Shown piece after piece: positions 12,733-24,009 of a stretch of DNA of 64,000 bases. Every line of letters starts with the position of its first letter. Positions within the stretch are counted from its first letter, which is position 1. This stretch comes from Polytrichum commune (Eukaryota; Streptophyta; Polytrichopsida; Polytrichales; Polytrichaceae), in NCBI GenBank assembly GCA_950295325.1, contig OX485804.1:46004001-46068000 (forward strand). The letters run 5' to 3'. A program made the translations under genes and the position numbers. Under the pieces are notes generated by a model. The model worked only from the letters and a program-made list of their open reading frames with translations. It made no database searches and was not told the DNA's origin.

Positions 12733-13533
12733 TTATGCTTATATTCACATGTCATATATGACATAACGTAATTGATATTTGAACCATTTTTTTTAATTTA
12801 AAAAATGTTTTTTAGAACCCGTCCAAATTGAATTTCACACGTCCCAAAACCGGTTCATTTTCTAAGAACCCGTCCACTGAAAATGTTTTTTTTATGAACA
12901 TGTCCCTAGACATGTTAGGGACCTTGTGAAAAAACACCCCTGCTCTCCATCCCTTGTTTGCACGCCACTATTTGCACATTATTTAACTTATTGTATCTTA
13001 CCACACGAGGATATCATTTTGGTGAATTCTACATGTACACTACAATGTGTGAGTTGGTAGCTAGGGTAGGGATATAATGTGGATGGAAGGTATTGGAGCT
13101 TTTTAGGGGGACATCATTTTTGTACATAATGAAGAGTACATGAAGGTGTAACTGCATTTAGGTCGCGATCTCACTCATGGTTAAGGAATAATTCGGTTAT
13201 AGCTAACTAGAATTTGAGACCATTACTAGACTTAGGTATAATTAGCAATAGCTAAGCATCACATAGCTAACTTTGTGTGTGTGTGTGTTTTATAGAGATC
13301 TTTAACTAACTGTCCATGACGAGACAACTCAACTAGGATTGTGGGGCCTATGATTGTCATAGATTGGGCTCGACACTTGTAAATGGGGTCATGTCCTGAT
13401 GACCTCCCGTATCCAATGGGAAGTGTGTTCTAGGCCTCCCAATCCTAGTAATTCAAGAAGTCGAACTTATTAAGTAGGGCTAGTTAAGTGAAGATTTGAA
13501 TTAGATGACCTTTATTAGATGACTGAAGTGTGG

Positions 13534-13935
13534 TTTTGAACCCAAGGCCTTAACCTAGTTCCCATGGGGATTCCGAGGTTAGGCCGCCTAAGGCCGGGAA
13601 TAGTACTCGGATGGGTGACCTTCCAAGAACTTGATTTCCAATGCACATGTCACCTATAATCCACCCAATCATAGCGGGGGTATCCGATTGAACTGGATAT
13701 TTTCAACCAACCATGTGGGAACATGTCTCCCCCAAGGTGTCGGTCAGCTTGTCTACGCCCGTTCAAGCTGTTCACCTTCAACAGGAGGCAACAGTTGTCG
13801 GGGGGCCCCTCTAATTCTTGTGATGGTCGTTTTGGGTTCACGTATAGATCGAGACGGCCTCGAAAACGAAGCGACGCCAATATTTACGCGGGTGACAACA
13901 CGGGGGTCGTCATTCTTTATTCGACGACCGACTAG
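13534..13935 (+). mobile_element. Dispersed repeat with a 5S rRNA-like head, copy 1 (5S-derived SINE or Cassandra-like TRIM)
   Basis: Positions 13534-13647 align with plant 5S rRNA from about base 25 to its end. TCCCAT and TTCCGAGGTTAGGC (13571 onward) match the 5S A-box side. The 20 bases at 13601-13620 differ from plant 5S TAGTACTAGGATGGGTGACC at one position, that stretch being the internal C-box. Even the 3' end TGCAC is kept. A body of about 290 bp follows with no 5S similarity, ending near GACAACACGGGGGTCGTC. The same head plus body recurs at 32000-32380, so this is a mobile unit and not a 5S gene. Homology to copy 2 begins inside the 5S part, which favours a pol III-transcribed SINE. 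Cassandra TRIMs also carry 5S in their LTRs and remain possible. Confidence 0.65.
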
Positions 13936-14204
13936 TAAAGTTACGAGTTGAGTTGATTGGCCTTTAAAAGAGTACTAATGAAACTGTAGGTGTGCGGAAA
14001 TATCTCCCCTAGTGGCACTCCCATTGGTTATTAAGGTTACGGTGAACCGATGGTGCTCAAAGGAGGAGGGACATGTGGTATTATTAGTGGACCACCTTAC
14101 CAAACCCACGGTTTGGCCCTCGGAATCGTCGCCAAAGGCGCATGTGGACTTAACTATCTCGGAACTCCACTCGGGACCTTCATGGTGATGTCGTCCTTCC
14201 TTTA

Positions 14205-14222
14205 CCCCCCCCCCCCCCCCCC
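14205..14222. repeat. C18 homopolymer, longest of 14 G/C runs of 11 or more
   Basis: Runs of at least 11 G or C by direct count: 2962 (11 G), 4309 (14 C), 4528 (16 G), 6493 (12 G), 14205 (18 C), 27467 (11 G), 32507 (17 G), 35376 (13 C), 35479 (15 C), 39597 (17 C), 41247 (15 G), 42484 (11 C), 58207 (16 G), 60121 (13 G). Two (4309, 39597) run into CA microsatellites. Confidence 0.9.
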
Positions 14223-14760
14223 ACCCCGGCCTCTAACTTATCCTCCGAGCCGGAAGCCGCCAACAAAACTTGTGTGCGGAGTAGCCCTAAAAGCTAATAG
14301 CATGAGCTCATCTCATAAGGTGAGGTCCGCCGAACGGGAAGGCCCTTTTGGCACATGAAGGGTGTTTGGGCCTTGTGAAGATCTAGAAAGATGCGACCGT
14401 ATGCTTGTGTTTCTCGGTCCCGGTCACCGAGGTGGGAAGCCGTGAAAGGTAGCATAAAATAAGAGAGATAGAAGAGAGGGTGAGGTCCCAACGAGCGCGC
14501 GAGAGTACAACAACTACTACCCACTTGATTCCTCACACCCGATCGGCAAGTGTGTCCACTTCCCATGTATGTACTTAGTTGTGAGCGATCGATTGGTGTG
14601 GTGGAAAAGCCACCAATGGCACTAACCCTCATTGCGGATATCCCTTATAATATGACACCGAACAAGGGAAAGACAACGCCTAAACTTAGAATTTGTGTGT
14701 CGAGCGTGGAAAGGTCAGACCGACATGACGTCCTGTTCACCGGGGATGCTGTTGGTATTA

Positions 14761-16020
14761 GCACAGACTCTCGAGGAGAATGAACTTCGAATCTTGCCAC
14801 AGCTGTATGTGCATATGAGTAGGTGGGTGGGTGTATATGGGCTGGCTACATGTCCATGCACTTGAATGTCACTTGAGAAGAAGTGACATTAAGGACATGC
14901 ACTTGAGAATCATCGCAAATGGACACGCTACACTCCGTAACATGCATCAACCTCTTTAGTGTCACTTCTTCTCTTATATATGTATCCCAAAACTCTAGGG
15001 AACGAACGTTCTAAATTTAACACATGTTTAAGTAAGATTGGACTAAGTTCAAGTCCAGAATTACACACACTTAGCACTGACTTTCGAGGAAAATGAATTG
15101 TGTATATTGCCACAACTGTATGTATATGAGTAGGTGGGTGTATATGGGTTGGCTACATGTCCATGCACTTGAATGTCACTCGAGAAGAAGTGACATTAAG
15201 GACATGCACTTGAGAATCACCGCAAATGTACACGTTACACTCCGTAACATGCATCAACCTCTTTAGTGTCACTTCTTCTCTTATATATGTATCCCAAAAC
15301 TCTAGGGAACGAACGTTCTGAATTTAACACATGTTTAAGTAAGATTGGACTAAGTTCAAGTCCAGAATTACACACACTTAGCACATATTCGCGAGGAAAA
15401 TGAATTGTGTATCTTGCCACAACTGTATGTATATGAGTAGGTGGGTGTATATGGGTTGGCTACATGTCCATGCACGTGAGAATCATCGCAAATGTACATG
15501 ATAAACTCTGTAACATCAACCTCTTTAATGTCACTCCTTCTCTTATATCCCAAAACTCTAGGGAACGGATGTTCTCAATTTAACACATATCTAAGTAAAA
15601 TTGGACTAAGTCCAAGCCCTGAATTATGACATTCTAAACTCTATCATAGGATCAACAACACATGCATTTCTAATCACCACATGCCGTTGGTGACAACGGC
15701 ACATGCAATCACTTAGCACATACTCTCAAGGAGAATGAACTTCGAATCTTGCCACAACTGTATGTATATGAGTAGGCGGGTGTATATGGGCCGGCTACAT
15801 GTCCATGCACTTGAGAATCATCGCAAATGTACACACTAAACTCCGTAACATCAACCTCCTTAATGTCACTTCTTCTCTTATATCCCAAAACCATAGGGAA
15901 TGGATGTTCTTAATTTAACACATATTTAAGTAAAATTGGACTAAGTTCAAGTTCATAATTATAACATGTTGAACTCTATCATAGGATCAACAACACATGC
16001 ATTTCTAATCACCATAACTG
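14761..16020. repeat. Four tandem copies of a unit of about 310 bp
   Basis: Units start at GCACAGACTCTCGAGGAGAA 14761 and at corresponding sites 15074, 15381 and 15716, with lengths of 313, 307, 335 and about 305. Each holds TGCCACAACTGTATGTATAT, a CAT-rich zone, GTCACTTCTTCTCTTATAT and CCCAAAACTCTAGGGAACG. Units 2 and 1 are closest; units 3 and 4 share a CATAGGATCAACAACACATG tail. The CCCTAGGGAACGGATGTTCT block also occurs in repeat R3. Confidence 0.85.
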
Positions 16021-16165
16021 AATTAGGAGAAGTTCAATTTTCACACTATTTTTTGCATATGTTTCATCATAGATTTGCTAATGCAACACAAGTTTTGTTG
16101 TGTAAATCTAATTGGTAGAAGTTGTAGACCATGATAAACAAACCAAATAACGTCCCCATGCCTTA
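15985..16165 (+). repeat. Dispersed repeat R5, copy 1
   Basis: CATGCATTTCTAATCACCAT, ACACAAGTTTTGTTGTGTAA and ACCAAATAACGTCCCCATGC recur at 48505-48695 and 58625-58810. GTTTTGTTGTG is preceded by AACACAA, making a small hairpin conserved in all three. Confidence 0.65.
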
Positions 16166-16398
16166 GGGCTAATCGTTGGTCGAAGGCAATAGGAGGAGTC
16201 CCTCTTCATAGGGAGAGTGCATCTTTTCCCAAAATTCACAGCTATCATTAAGGATTTTTTGTCCTACTCATAATAATCTCAATGGATGCGACGTACTACA
16301 ATTTTGCAAGTGCAATACAAGACAAGAACTCCTATCAAGATGGAAACAATCCCACCATTGTGGGCCAGTAGTTGGTCGTAGTGTGGGCATATCATTGA
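16154..16398. repeat. Relative of the 6.7-kb foldback MITE
   Basis: Shares GAGTCCCTCTTCATAGGGAG, TTTTTTGTCCTACTCATAA, ACTACAATTTTGCAAG and TAGTGTGGGCATA with the elements at 6.7 and 45.1 kb. Confidence 0.55.
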
Positions 16399-16626
16399 AC
16401 GGTGAGCAATTTGAGCCACCTCAATTGTTGTCCTTACTTCTTTATGATTACCCGGTTATTCATTGAAACATTTCGGTCATTTCATGTATTGTTAATTAGC
16501 TTAGAATTTGGTTAGATATGGTTCAGTTCATTTCCTAGAGTTTTCATTTTGACCAAGTAATTTGGGAGAACAAACCAATTCATCTTTAACTAGTAGCCGG
16601 CTCTCCCCATTCATTGAGTTCATTGC

Positions 16627-16740
16627 TTAGGGCCACTTTACACTAGAGCTTGAGGGTTCTTGACGCATAAAATACAAATTATGTGAACGGTCGAGAAGTC
16701 GGAGACTGTCCAAGTTCATTTTACACTACATTGATTATCC
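16627..16740. mobile_element. Truncated member of the GGGCCACTT MITE family
   Basis: TTAGGGCCACTTTACAC at 16629 followed by CTTGAGGGTTCTTGAC matches the terminal and internal motifs of the 499-bp elements. Homology ends after CAAGTTCATTTTACACTACA. No matching right end is seen. Confidence 0.55.
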
Positions 16741-16899
16741 CAATTAGTGAGGCATGGCTAATGGTGAGTGCAAGAAATTTGTGAAGGTGATATTTAATTT
16801 ATGTACACTATGAAATTAGTGCCACCAATAGATCTAGGAAGCATTATTCATCCCAACACTATTCACTGAAAATGCTACTCATAGCAATATTATTCATTA

Positions 16900-17260
16900 A
16901 AAGTATTAGCACTTGGCACTACATCCTAACCTCCGTAATGTCATCGTTTGTAATGTTACTTCCAAAACCCTAGGGAATGGATGTGCTTACTCTAAATCTC
17001 CTTCCTTGTTGTCACATTTCGCTCCCATATATCATGGAGTTTGACATCAAAATAATCCACCAAGAGATTCAATCCCCACGCTCACATGCATCATGATGTC
17101 ATCATTGTCATTTTTGTCATTATTGCAATGTTGAGTTTGTGTTAATCCATAATGTCCACATGCTGCACTAATTTTCTATTATCAGACATCCAAGTTAACA
17201 CTATAGACCTCCCCAATATCACGTGCACTTTGATTGTCATAGGTATGATTTTAAGGAGGT
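16900..17260. repeat. Dispersed repeat R3, copy 2
   Basis: Aligned along its length with 8770-9150. Here the termini are clearer: ACATCCTAACCTCCGTAATG at the left and TTAAGGAGGTTAGAGTGTA at the right form an imperfect inverted pair. Confidence 0.65.
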
Positions 17261-17269
17261 TAGAGTGTA

Positions 17270-19580
17270 TCCATTGACAAACATGTGTTTCCGTTAAAAT
17301 TGTTTTTATCACTCTACAAATATTGTAGTTAAGGTTTTGCTATCACTTAGAACTAACCCAAGGAAATCAAATGAGGGTACTAGGTCTCATGGAAGATTGA
17401 GCTAGTGTCTATAAGGATATGTCACTTTGGGTTGAGGAGTCTAATATCAATCTATTGTTTATCCTCCTTCATTCCTTCTTAGTTAGGCTTGATTTACACA
17501 CTTATAGTTCATTGATGCCTTATTTGTTGTGTGTGATTCCATCCTATGTGTGTGGACTCCTATCACCCTAATTTCCACTTTATATGTCAATCACGAAGCT
17601 CAAAAGCTTGCAAGTAGTCAATTGCTCACAGTCAAGACAATGTCCAGGGTAATGTCTTTGAATGATTGCATAGTCAAAATTACCAAGAATCACGCTTGCG
17701 ATAATCTCAAAATTAAATTCTCAGTTATCAACTTACATTCATCATCCCAGTCTTTGCAATCTATAGTCACCACCTTCGTCTTCCTCTAGACCTGACAACT
17801 TGTCTCAAGAATCACTCACATGGCGTTAATATAGTGATAATGCATAACAAGATAGGATATCTCCATTTCAATACCATTTAGTTTATTTCAATTAATTAAA
17901 TAATCTACATTGAGTATAAACTCACTTCAGTGAAGTAAAGTAATTTTCTCACAAGGTAATGTCATTGGCAACCTATAGCATGCCCCAAAGTATTGTCACC
18001 ACTACATGTAGACTCATTGTCATTTCTAACAAGGTGCAGTAGATCTAATAGGCTATGTTCTAATCATAATACTTACCCTATGGCAATGCCTCTCATTGTG
18101 TAGTCCTCTCTCAAACTAAGTCTTGGGTATAACCTTTCAACTTCCATTACTAATGACTATGCCATTTCAAGCTCTCGGTCTCCTTGATTCCACTCATGCT
18201 ATTTGCCTTCCTCACTTTTCGTGAGAATTGTCCCCTCTAGACCTCTTATTGGTCTCGCCATTTCTTAGTCTTCATAGAACTATCACCTTCTCTTGATTTA
18301 TGCTAACTCTTAATCCTAGACTTCTCAAACAACTTCCTATGATGCTCAAAGGCTATTGCCCAAGGATTACGCTCTTCAAGTTTGACCATAGCTCTCACAA
18401 TCCTTAGACACTCATTTGTTCAATTTGTTTATAAATCTCTACCAAACTATTACACTCTCAAGGTTCTCCCTCAATCAAATCCTTAAGGAGCCTTGTGTCT
18501 CAACATACATTGGTTCTTTAATCTTCCACTCAATATCTCTCTATAATCACCTATCGTCATAGGCTTACTCGTTTATTCTCAACCTTAATTACACCCTCCA
18601 TGTTACTTTCAATTTGATTACTTATGGGCTATCATCCTCATGATTTTTCTTTTAGTCCTACGCTCTTTCTCAGCAATCCTCGTCTCGCAAGGCTATTGCC
18701 AAGAACTCACTCATCACCATTAACCATGACTTTGATAGTCTTCAAGCATTTCGCTCACAATTTCCACACAGAGAAAAGAAGAAACGCTGACAATGTGATC
18801 AGCGTGATTGGAATGCCCATTCGACCCACCCTTGGTATTTATACCCTCAAGGCATAATACCAGTGGTGCAGGACTACTAACCCCTCTCGGGGTGGGCACC
18901 AATTTCCACACACTACTTACTCGTAACGACGCACACAACCATCACTCACATACATTCAACATTTGCATTTACTTCAAACCACAAAGTTTAACAATCAAAT
19001 TTTCATTGCTAGTACCACACAATACTTAATCACAATATCATGATTAAATTAGTTCAAAAATCCGACTCACTCAGTTCTATGGGTCTAATGCCCTATCCTC
19101 AAGTTATCCACTTGGGATGCAACCTAACATATATTCACTCAAACTCAATCGTTGAGCTCAGTGATACAAAAGTCCATTGCTTCTACACTGAGAGTATGCA
19201 AGATAACACATGAAAATAGCTTCTCTTTTCCATGGCTGACCTCCTTATTGAGCCGAGAGGAGAGGAAGGTGGTTGAGGCCACTAACTGTCTTGAAGCGGC
19301 AATAGCCTCCTAACCCCACTATGGATGACAATCTAACTACCCTTTGTTGGATGAAAGGCATAAAGCTTTGAAATTTGCCCAATTTTGGCTATAGCCAAAG
19401 AATGTGGTTGATAAACACCTTAGAACATGCACTAATTTTCTTGAAATCTATGGTAAATGAGCATGTATTCATGAATTTAGTGTCACTCAGTAAAACATTT
19501 AGCCCTCAATACCTATGAGATTTTGGACTAACACATATATTTGAGCATATATTGCTTTAAATTTTGTATTGAACAATAAC
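17270..19580. other. Unexplained 2-kb stretch, pyrimidine-rich plus strand
   Basis: The plus strand is visibly rich in C and T compared with its surroundings, and no repeat found elsewhere in the window recurs here. On the minus strand a stretch in the 18.3-18.4 kb area reads CLRIVRAMVKLEERN and then AFEHHRKLFEKSRIKS without a stop, flanked by stops. This could be an old gene or retroelement relic; I cannot name it. Confidence 0.3.
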
Positions 19581-19589
19581 CACTTAATA

Positions 19590-19870
19590 TGCCTTTCATG
19601 ATTGTGTAAGGTATGTGCCCACCCTATTGTGGGCACCTCCAACCTCACATAATGTTTTTGCCATTGAATCGTATTGAGAATCGTCTCATCCATTTAGCAA
19701 TTGTGAATCAAAGAGTGTCATTTCAATTGTCAATTCCAAAGTTGGGATGCAAATGTTGTAAGAGGTCAACATGAACATTCTCTTTCTATTTAAATGGCCT
19801 CCCAATTGTGTTAACCACCGTACATATAATAAATTAATCTTTGGGGTGTATTGGAAACACATCATGATAT
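19590..19870. repeat. Dispersed repeat R2, copy 2
   Basis: TAAGGTATGTGCCCACC, GGGCACCTCCAACCTCACAT, GAATCGTCTCATCCATTTAG and CAATTGTCAATTCCAAAG match the 3.2-kb copy. Confidence 0.55.
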
Positions 19871-20264
19871 TATTTAGTAGTCACTACATGCTCGGTGGGG
19901 CTGGTCGTAAGTTAGATATTAATCGGAATTAAACCATGCTTCCTCTCTCTTACCAACATATTTAGTTTGATAAACTCAGGCGAAGCATTGTCATTGATAT
20001 TACTAGGATGGAACAATGTTACCCTTTATTGATCCAAGTGGCCAAAGTACATCAGGGTGGACTATGGGCACACTTCCATATGTTGGCAAAGTCTGGAAAA
20101 ATCACCGGACAACAATTTGGACCCCCATCCGCATGAAAGTGTGTACTAACTTTCCTTATAAAACAAAAATTTGGTAGGCAACACAATTGTAGGGGCAAGT
20201 TCAAGTAAGGTAGATGTACCAATTCCAACATAGCAATAATTAATATGGACACCTATATTCCATG

Positions 20265-21200
20265 TGGTTAGGTCAGGATCCCAAAGCATACACCAAAAAA
20301 ATGTGTGTTTTAAAGAGATTGGAGTGTGTGATCAAAATATGCTAACCATTTTTGGCTCAATAGCCAACATGATTGGGGGAACTATATGAGGGTGCAAGCA
20401 CGGTAAAGTGGACAACTCATGATCCATGCCTAGTGTTAAGTGAAAGTGATTTAATTATATGTACTAACTTTGAACTGTGTGGAGAAAAAAATCATAGACA
20501 TTTAAAAAAACATATTAATTTACAAAGCCAAGCAATTTATGATGACAAAAAAAGTTCCAAGAAAAATCTACATATTTTAGAAGACAATGCAAGTGGTGTG
20601 CAAGTAGGTGATATCGAATAAGTGATTGTTTTAAATTTGTTCAAAATATGATATAATTACATTATATTGATGTTTTTCTACAAAGTTTTGTGATGATGCT
20701 CTCAGGTAGATAATTAATTAAAGGAATATAAAGAAAAATCCAACTTCAAAATAGTTAAGGTCATGAAATCTATGTTCAAAACCAAACTCAACCATTTGCT
20801 TTTGAGCATCACTTTTGATGCTCAATATTGAAGATTTCAACTTGATATTCTACATTTGAGTATTTAACATAACAATAGAGGTCATCATAAAAAAAAATTA
20901 CAATTTAAATAACATTTTGCTACTACTTGTAGGCCTTTGACCAAAATCATTATGGTTTTAGTATACCGGAGCACTTTTGTGGTCCACTTTACCATGCTTG
21001 CACCCATGACCACTTAATGAACATGAGATTATTAACTTTTATAGTGCATAAGATATTCATATAAACTCCAAAATTATGAGCAAATGTCTATGGACATGAT
21101 TGAGATTTGACAATTATCTCACACTAATTGTGTGTTCCACATCATACAAGAAATGGGTGCATAGAGAGAAAATAATCCAAATAACACACATCTACCCTAT
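20265..21200 (+). repeat. Dispersed repeat R1, interrupted copy
   Basis: The R1 parts at 20265-20389 and 21006-21200 are separated by the transposon at 20390-21005. The R1 order is GGTTAGGT, GGACACCAAAA, TGTTTAAAAGAGATTGGA, TGCTAACCAT, CAACATGATTGGGGG, TATATGACCACTTAATGAAC, ATTCATATGAGCTCC, and CACACATCTACC at the end. Confidence 0.65.
20386..21009. mobile_element. DNA transposon of unassigned type inserted in dispersed repeat R1 (20390-21005)
   Basis: Ends GGGTGCAAGCACGGTAAAG and CTTTACCATGCTTGCACCC are flanked by ATGA (20386-20389, 21006-21009). Other R1 copies read CTATATGACCACTTAATGA without interruption, so the insertion point is certain. The interior segment 20565-20890 recurs at 36860-37175. 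The 4-bp duplication does not match hAT, Mutator or Harbinger. Confidence 0.75.
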
Positions 21201-22135
21201 GAGGATGGATACTTGACCTCCATTATTTTGCAAACTTTGGAAAATGACTTTCACTCTAGCAAAACTTGATTTGCATAAATATGCTTGTTGATGAACCTCA
21301 TAATGTGTAACCCACTGCTTGACCAGTTGCACAAATGTCACGCCTCAGATATTTAGGACTTTAAAACCTTATTTTGAAATTGCTTCATAAAGGGTGGGGA
21401 TGAAATTACCTCTAAGCGGTATCCTCTTCCAAGTTCAAAAAACACCTTTACGTAACCACAATAGAATTTCACGTTTCATATTCTAAGTTTTTGAATTCAT
21501 GAATTATAGTTCAAAGTATCCTCTTAAAAATTTGAGTGTTGGATGCTCAAATACTACAAGATTGTGTTCCCTTAAAATTCTATTCTCACCGTTAAGTGTC
21601 TTAGAGTAAATAGACTTAAATTTCTCAATTATAAAGTTTTTCATAAATATGGGGTTGAGTAGGTTCATCATTTCTATAGCCAAGTCCCAAAGTCCAACTA
21701 CCCTAACTTTAATTCCAAAATTCAGTTGGTCATTACTTCTCAAATTCTCCTTATAATTCATTGATTGTAAAATAAGGGATGTCCCCTCATTAAATAATAA
21801 ACTTTCTTTGTTATAATTCTTCCTATCGTAGTTTAATTAATATCTTAGCACATTTCCACGTGTGGGGGGACAAACGATATGACCCACTCGGCAACCTCCC
21901 ATTATTTTCTTGTCATCTTTGAGTCACCTTTCCAATCGATGGCCTTCCATTGAGATGATTTGACTTTCCCTACCTTGGACTTGTTTCTTGAGTATTCATG
22001 GTCTTTAATCTCAAGTGTCCCCACGACCTTCTCCTCTTATACGGGTCCGGTAATTTTCCAAGTTTTTATGTTTTAACACCTTTGATGAAATTTTCAAAGT
22101 ACTAAGGCCAAATGATTGGTCAATCTCCACATCTT

Positions 22136-22320
22136 GAAGCCTTGCAAAATCTCTAAGTTTTGAAGCCAAAAGATCTCTAAGTCTTAAAGCCTTGAAAATC
22201 TCTAAGTCTCGAAGCATGGGAAAATCTCTAGATTTTGAAGAATTGGAAAAAATTTGGGTCTTGAAGTCAAAAATTCTCTAAGTCTTGAAGATGGAAAATC
22301 TCTAAGTTTTTTGGTCTTCA
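22136..22320. repeat. Imperfect short tandem repeats, AAAATCTCTAAGTTTTGAAG type
   Basis: Six or seven diverged units of about 22-36 bp, each with AATCTCTAAG followed by a TTGAAG-like end. An ORF on the minus strand at 22011-22217 only reflects the repeat. Confidence 0.7.
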
Positions 22321-22794
22321 AGGGTCTTCGGAAATGTGCTCCTAATAGTCTTGAGGGGTCTTTACAAATGCGCTCTTAATAGTCTTTGTGACGATCTTGT
22401 GAGATGTTTGATGTTGAATAAGGTGTTTAGGTGCTCAATGTGGTTCCTTTATATAGTCTTCAAACCCTATTTCTAAACGTTCAAATCACATGTTCAAAAC
22501 CATGTATGTTAATACTTGCTAATTTTTTCCTTGTAAATGTATTTTTGTAAACTTATCTTATTTGAATTCTCATGTGCCTATGGGGTACATGGAACTTATT
22601 TTTTGTGCATACATAGATGTGTTCTTTATCCCATGAACTTTCCATTCACCGCATTTATCCCAAAAATGGTTAAGGTAGTTATGTCCATCCAAGGGATCCA
22701 AAGAGTTAGTTTCTCATCTACTTAACCTCACCCATAGTCTATTATAAATGGATCACTAAAGCTCCCAAACTCCCTAAGTTCCATGTTGCTTGAG

Positions 22795-22930
22795 TTCTTA
22801 CAACCTACGTTCCCAAAACCTCGTTCTTGGTTCCCAAGCCTTCATGCCGTTCCCAAGCCTTTGTTGCCAGTTCCCAAGCTTTCATTCTTGTTCCGAAGTC
22901 TTGTTGCCGTTCCCAAGCCTTCGTCATCCC
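22795..22930 (+). repeat. Short tandem repeats GTTCCCAAGCCTTyGTTGCC
   Basis: About six imperfect units of 20-25 bp. A 105-codon ORF (22783-23100, +) reads through them and yields a VPKP-type pattern. I see no family match or splice context, so coding status is doubtful. Confidence 0.6.
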
Positions 22931-23639
22931 CCATAAGGGAACTATGTCGTCCTCCCATGGCTCTCAATAGCCTTTGTTTTCCAGCTCGTTGCTCCTTGCA
23001 GGTTTCTGCATTCTTTTGTTCGAATTGTCTTCACGTTGTGGCTCTACATTGGCATGGACCCAATATTGTTATATGTTATAGTAATATGGGCATATTATAG
23101 ACCTTGCCCAAATTTTTTATTTTTTATTTTCTAGAATTTCAAGATACAAAGCTCAATAAATATCGTTTTGCAACATTCAAAATGCATGGGCCAACCCTTC
23201 TTGTGAATTTAAATATACTTCACCGTTATCATCGACGTTATTACCACGACCTCCAAACATCTTGTTGGCCGAGAACTCCATGTGGAGGAGGAAATAGCCC
23301 AACATGCAAGTTGGAATGTAGTTACCTTGTCACTTACCCATTTGAATGATGCATGAGACTTGAGTGGATTTATTATTAAACTTTCAATCTTGACATTTTG
23401 AAAAATGAAAATAAACCCAAAAATTTAGGGAAACTACGGGTGGAATTTGAATAACAAGAGCATGACATCATGAAAATTATGGTGTTTGATTTTGATTTTG
23501 ATTTATTAAATCCTCAACTTGACACCAACATGTTCATGCCAAGGTGAATATGTTTTTGAACTATTGAAATTCCGCTCATGGGTTTTCTTACGTGGTTTTT
23601 AACCAAGTATGTTCATTTTAGAATCGACCATGTAACTAC

Positions 23640-23995
23640 ACGTTACACGGTATATGGTTAGATGCGAATCTAAGAACAAACACCAAAAGATGATGTGTTT
23701 AAAAGAGAATTGAACCACTTGGTCAAAACATGCTAACCATTCTAAGTTCAACAATCAACATGGTGGGGGGAGGAAGGGGGGCTATATGACCAGTTAATGA
23801 ACACAAGAATTTTCACTTCGACAATGAACAAGATATTCATATGCGCTTAGAGAATCATGAAATAAACGGCTACGAGCTTGATTTAATTTTGCTACTCGTC
23901 TTGTACTAATCGCAAGTTTCATAGATTCCTTCGAGAAGCGAGTGAAGAGAGGAAAGTGTTCAACGAACACACATCTACCTAATTAAGTGCACATT
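23640..23995 (+). repeat. Dispersed repeat R1, full copy
   Basis: Runs from TATATGGTTAGATGCGAAT through CAAAACATGCTAACCATT, a G-rich stretch (GGGGGGAGGAAGGGGGG) and TATATGACCAGTTAATGAAC to CACACATCTACCTA. It is followed directly by the Mutator-like element at 24019. Confidence 0.65.
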
Positions 23996-24009
23996 CTACA
24001 CCTACCTTA

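Larger units (their letters stand above)
11612..12942. mobile_element. hAT-type non-autonomous transposon, 1.33 kb, 8-bp TSD
   Basis: The ends are CAGGGCTGTTTTTTCACA and, inverted, CAGGGGTGTTTTTTCACA. They are flanked by the exact 8-bp duplication CTCTCCAT (11604-11611 and 12943-12950). An 8-bp duplication with CAGGG ends is typical of hAT. Subterminal regions carry many copies of ACCCGTCC and CGTCCCAAAACCGG (11650-11790 and 12815-12885), like transposase-binding subterminal repeats. The interior holds a 103-bp tandem repeat (12015-12240) and a nested Tourist-like MITE. No transposase ORF is visible. Confidence 0.8.

Noticed and set aside
13534-13647. Functional 5S rRNA gene
   Set aside because: It lacks the first part of 5S, the A-box side is diverged, and it is fused to a repeated body that recurs at 32 kb.
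15235-15894. Repeated small ORFs of 61 codons on the minus strand
   Set aside because: They are products of the tandem array and carry no recognisable motif.
22783-23100. Proline-rich secreted protein
   Set aside because: The VPKP pattern comes from a short DNA tandem repeat, and no other evidence of coding was found.
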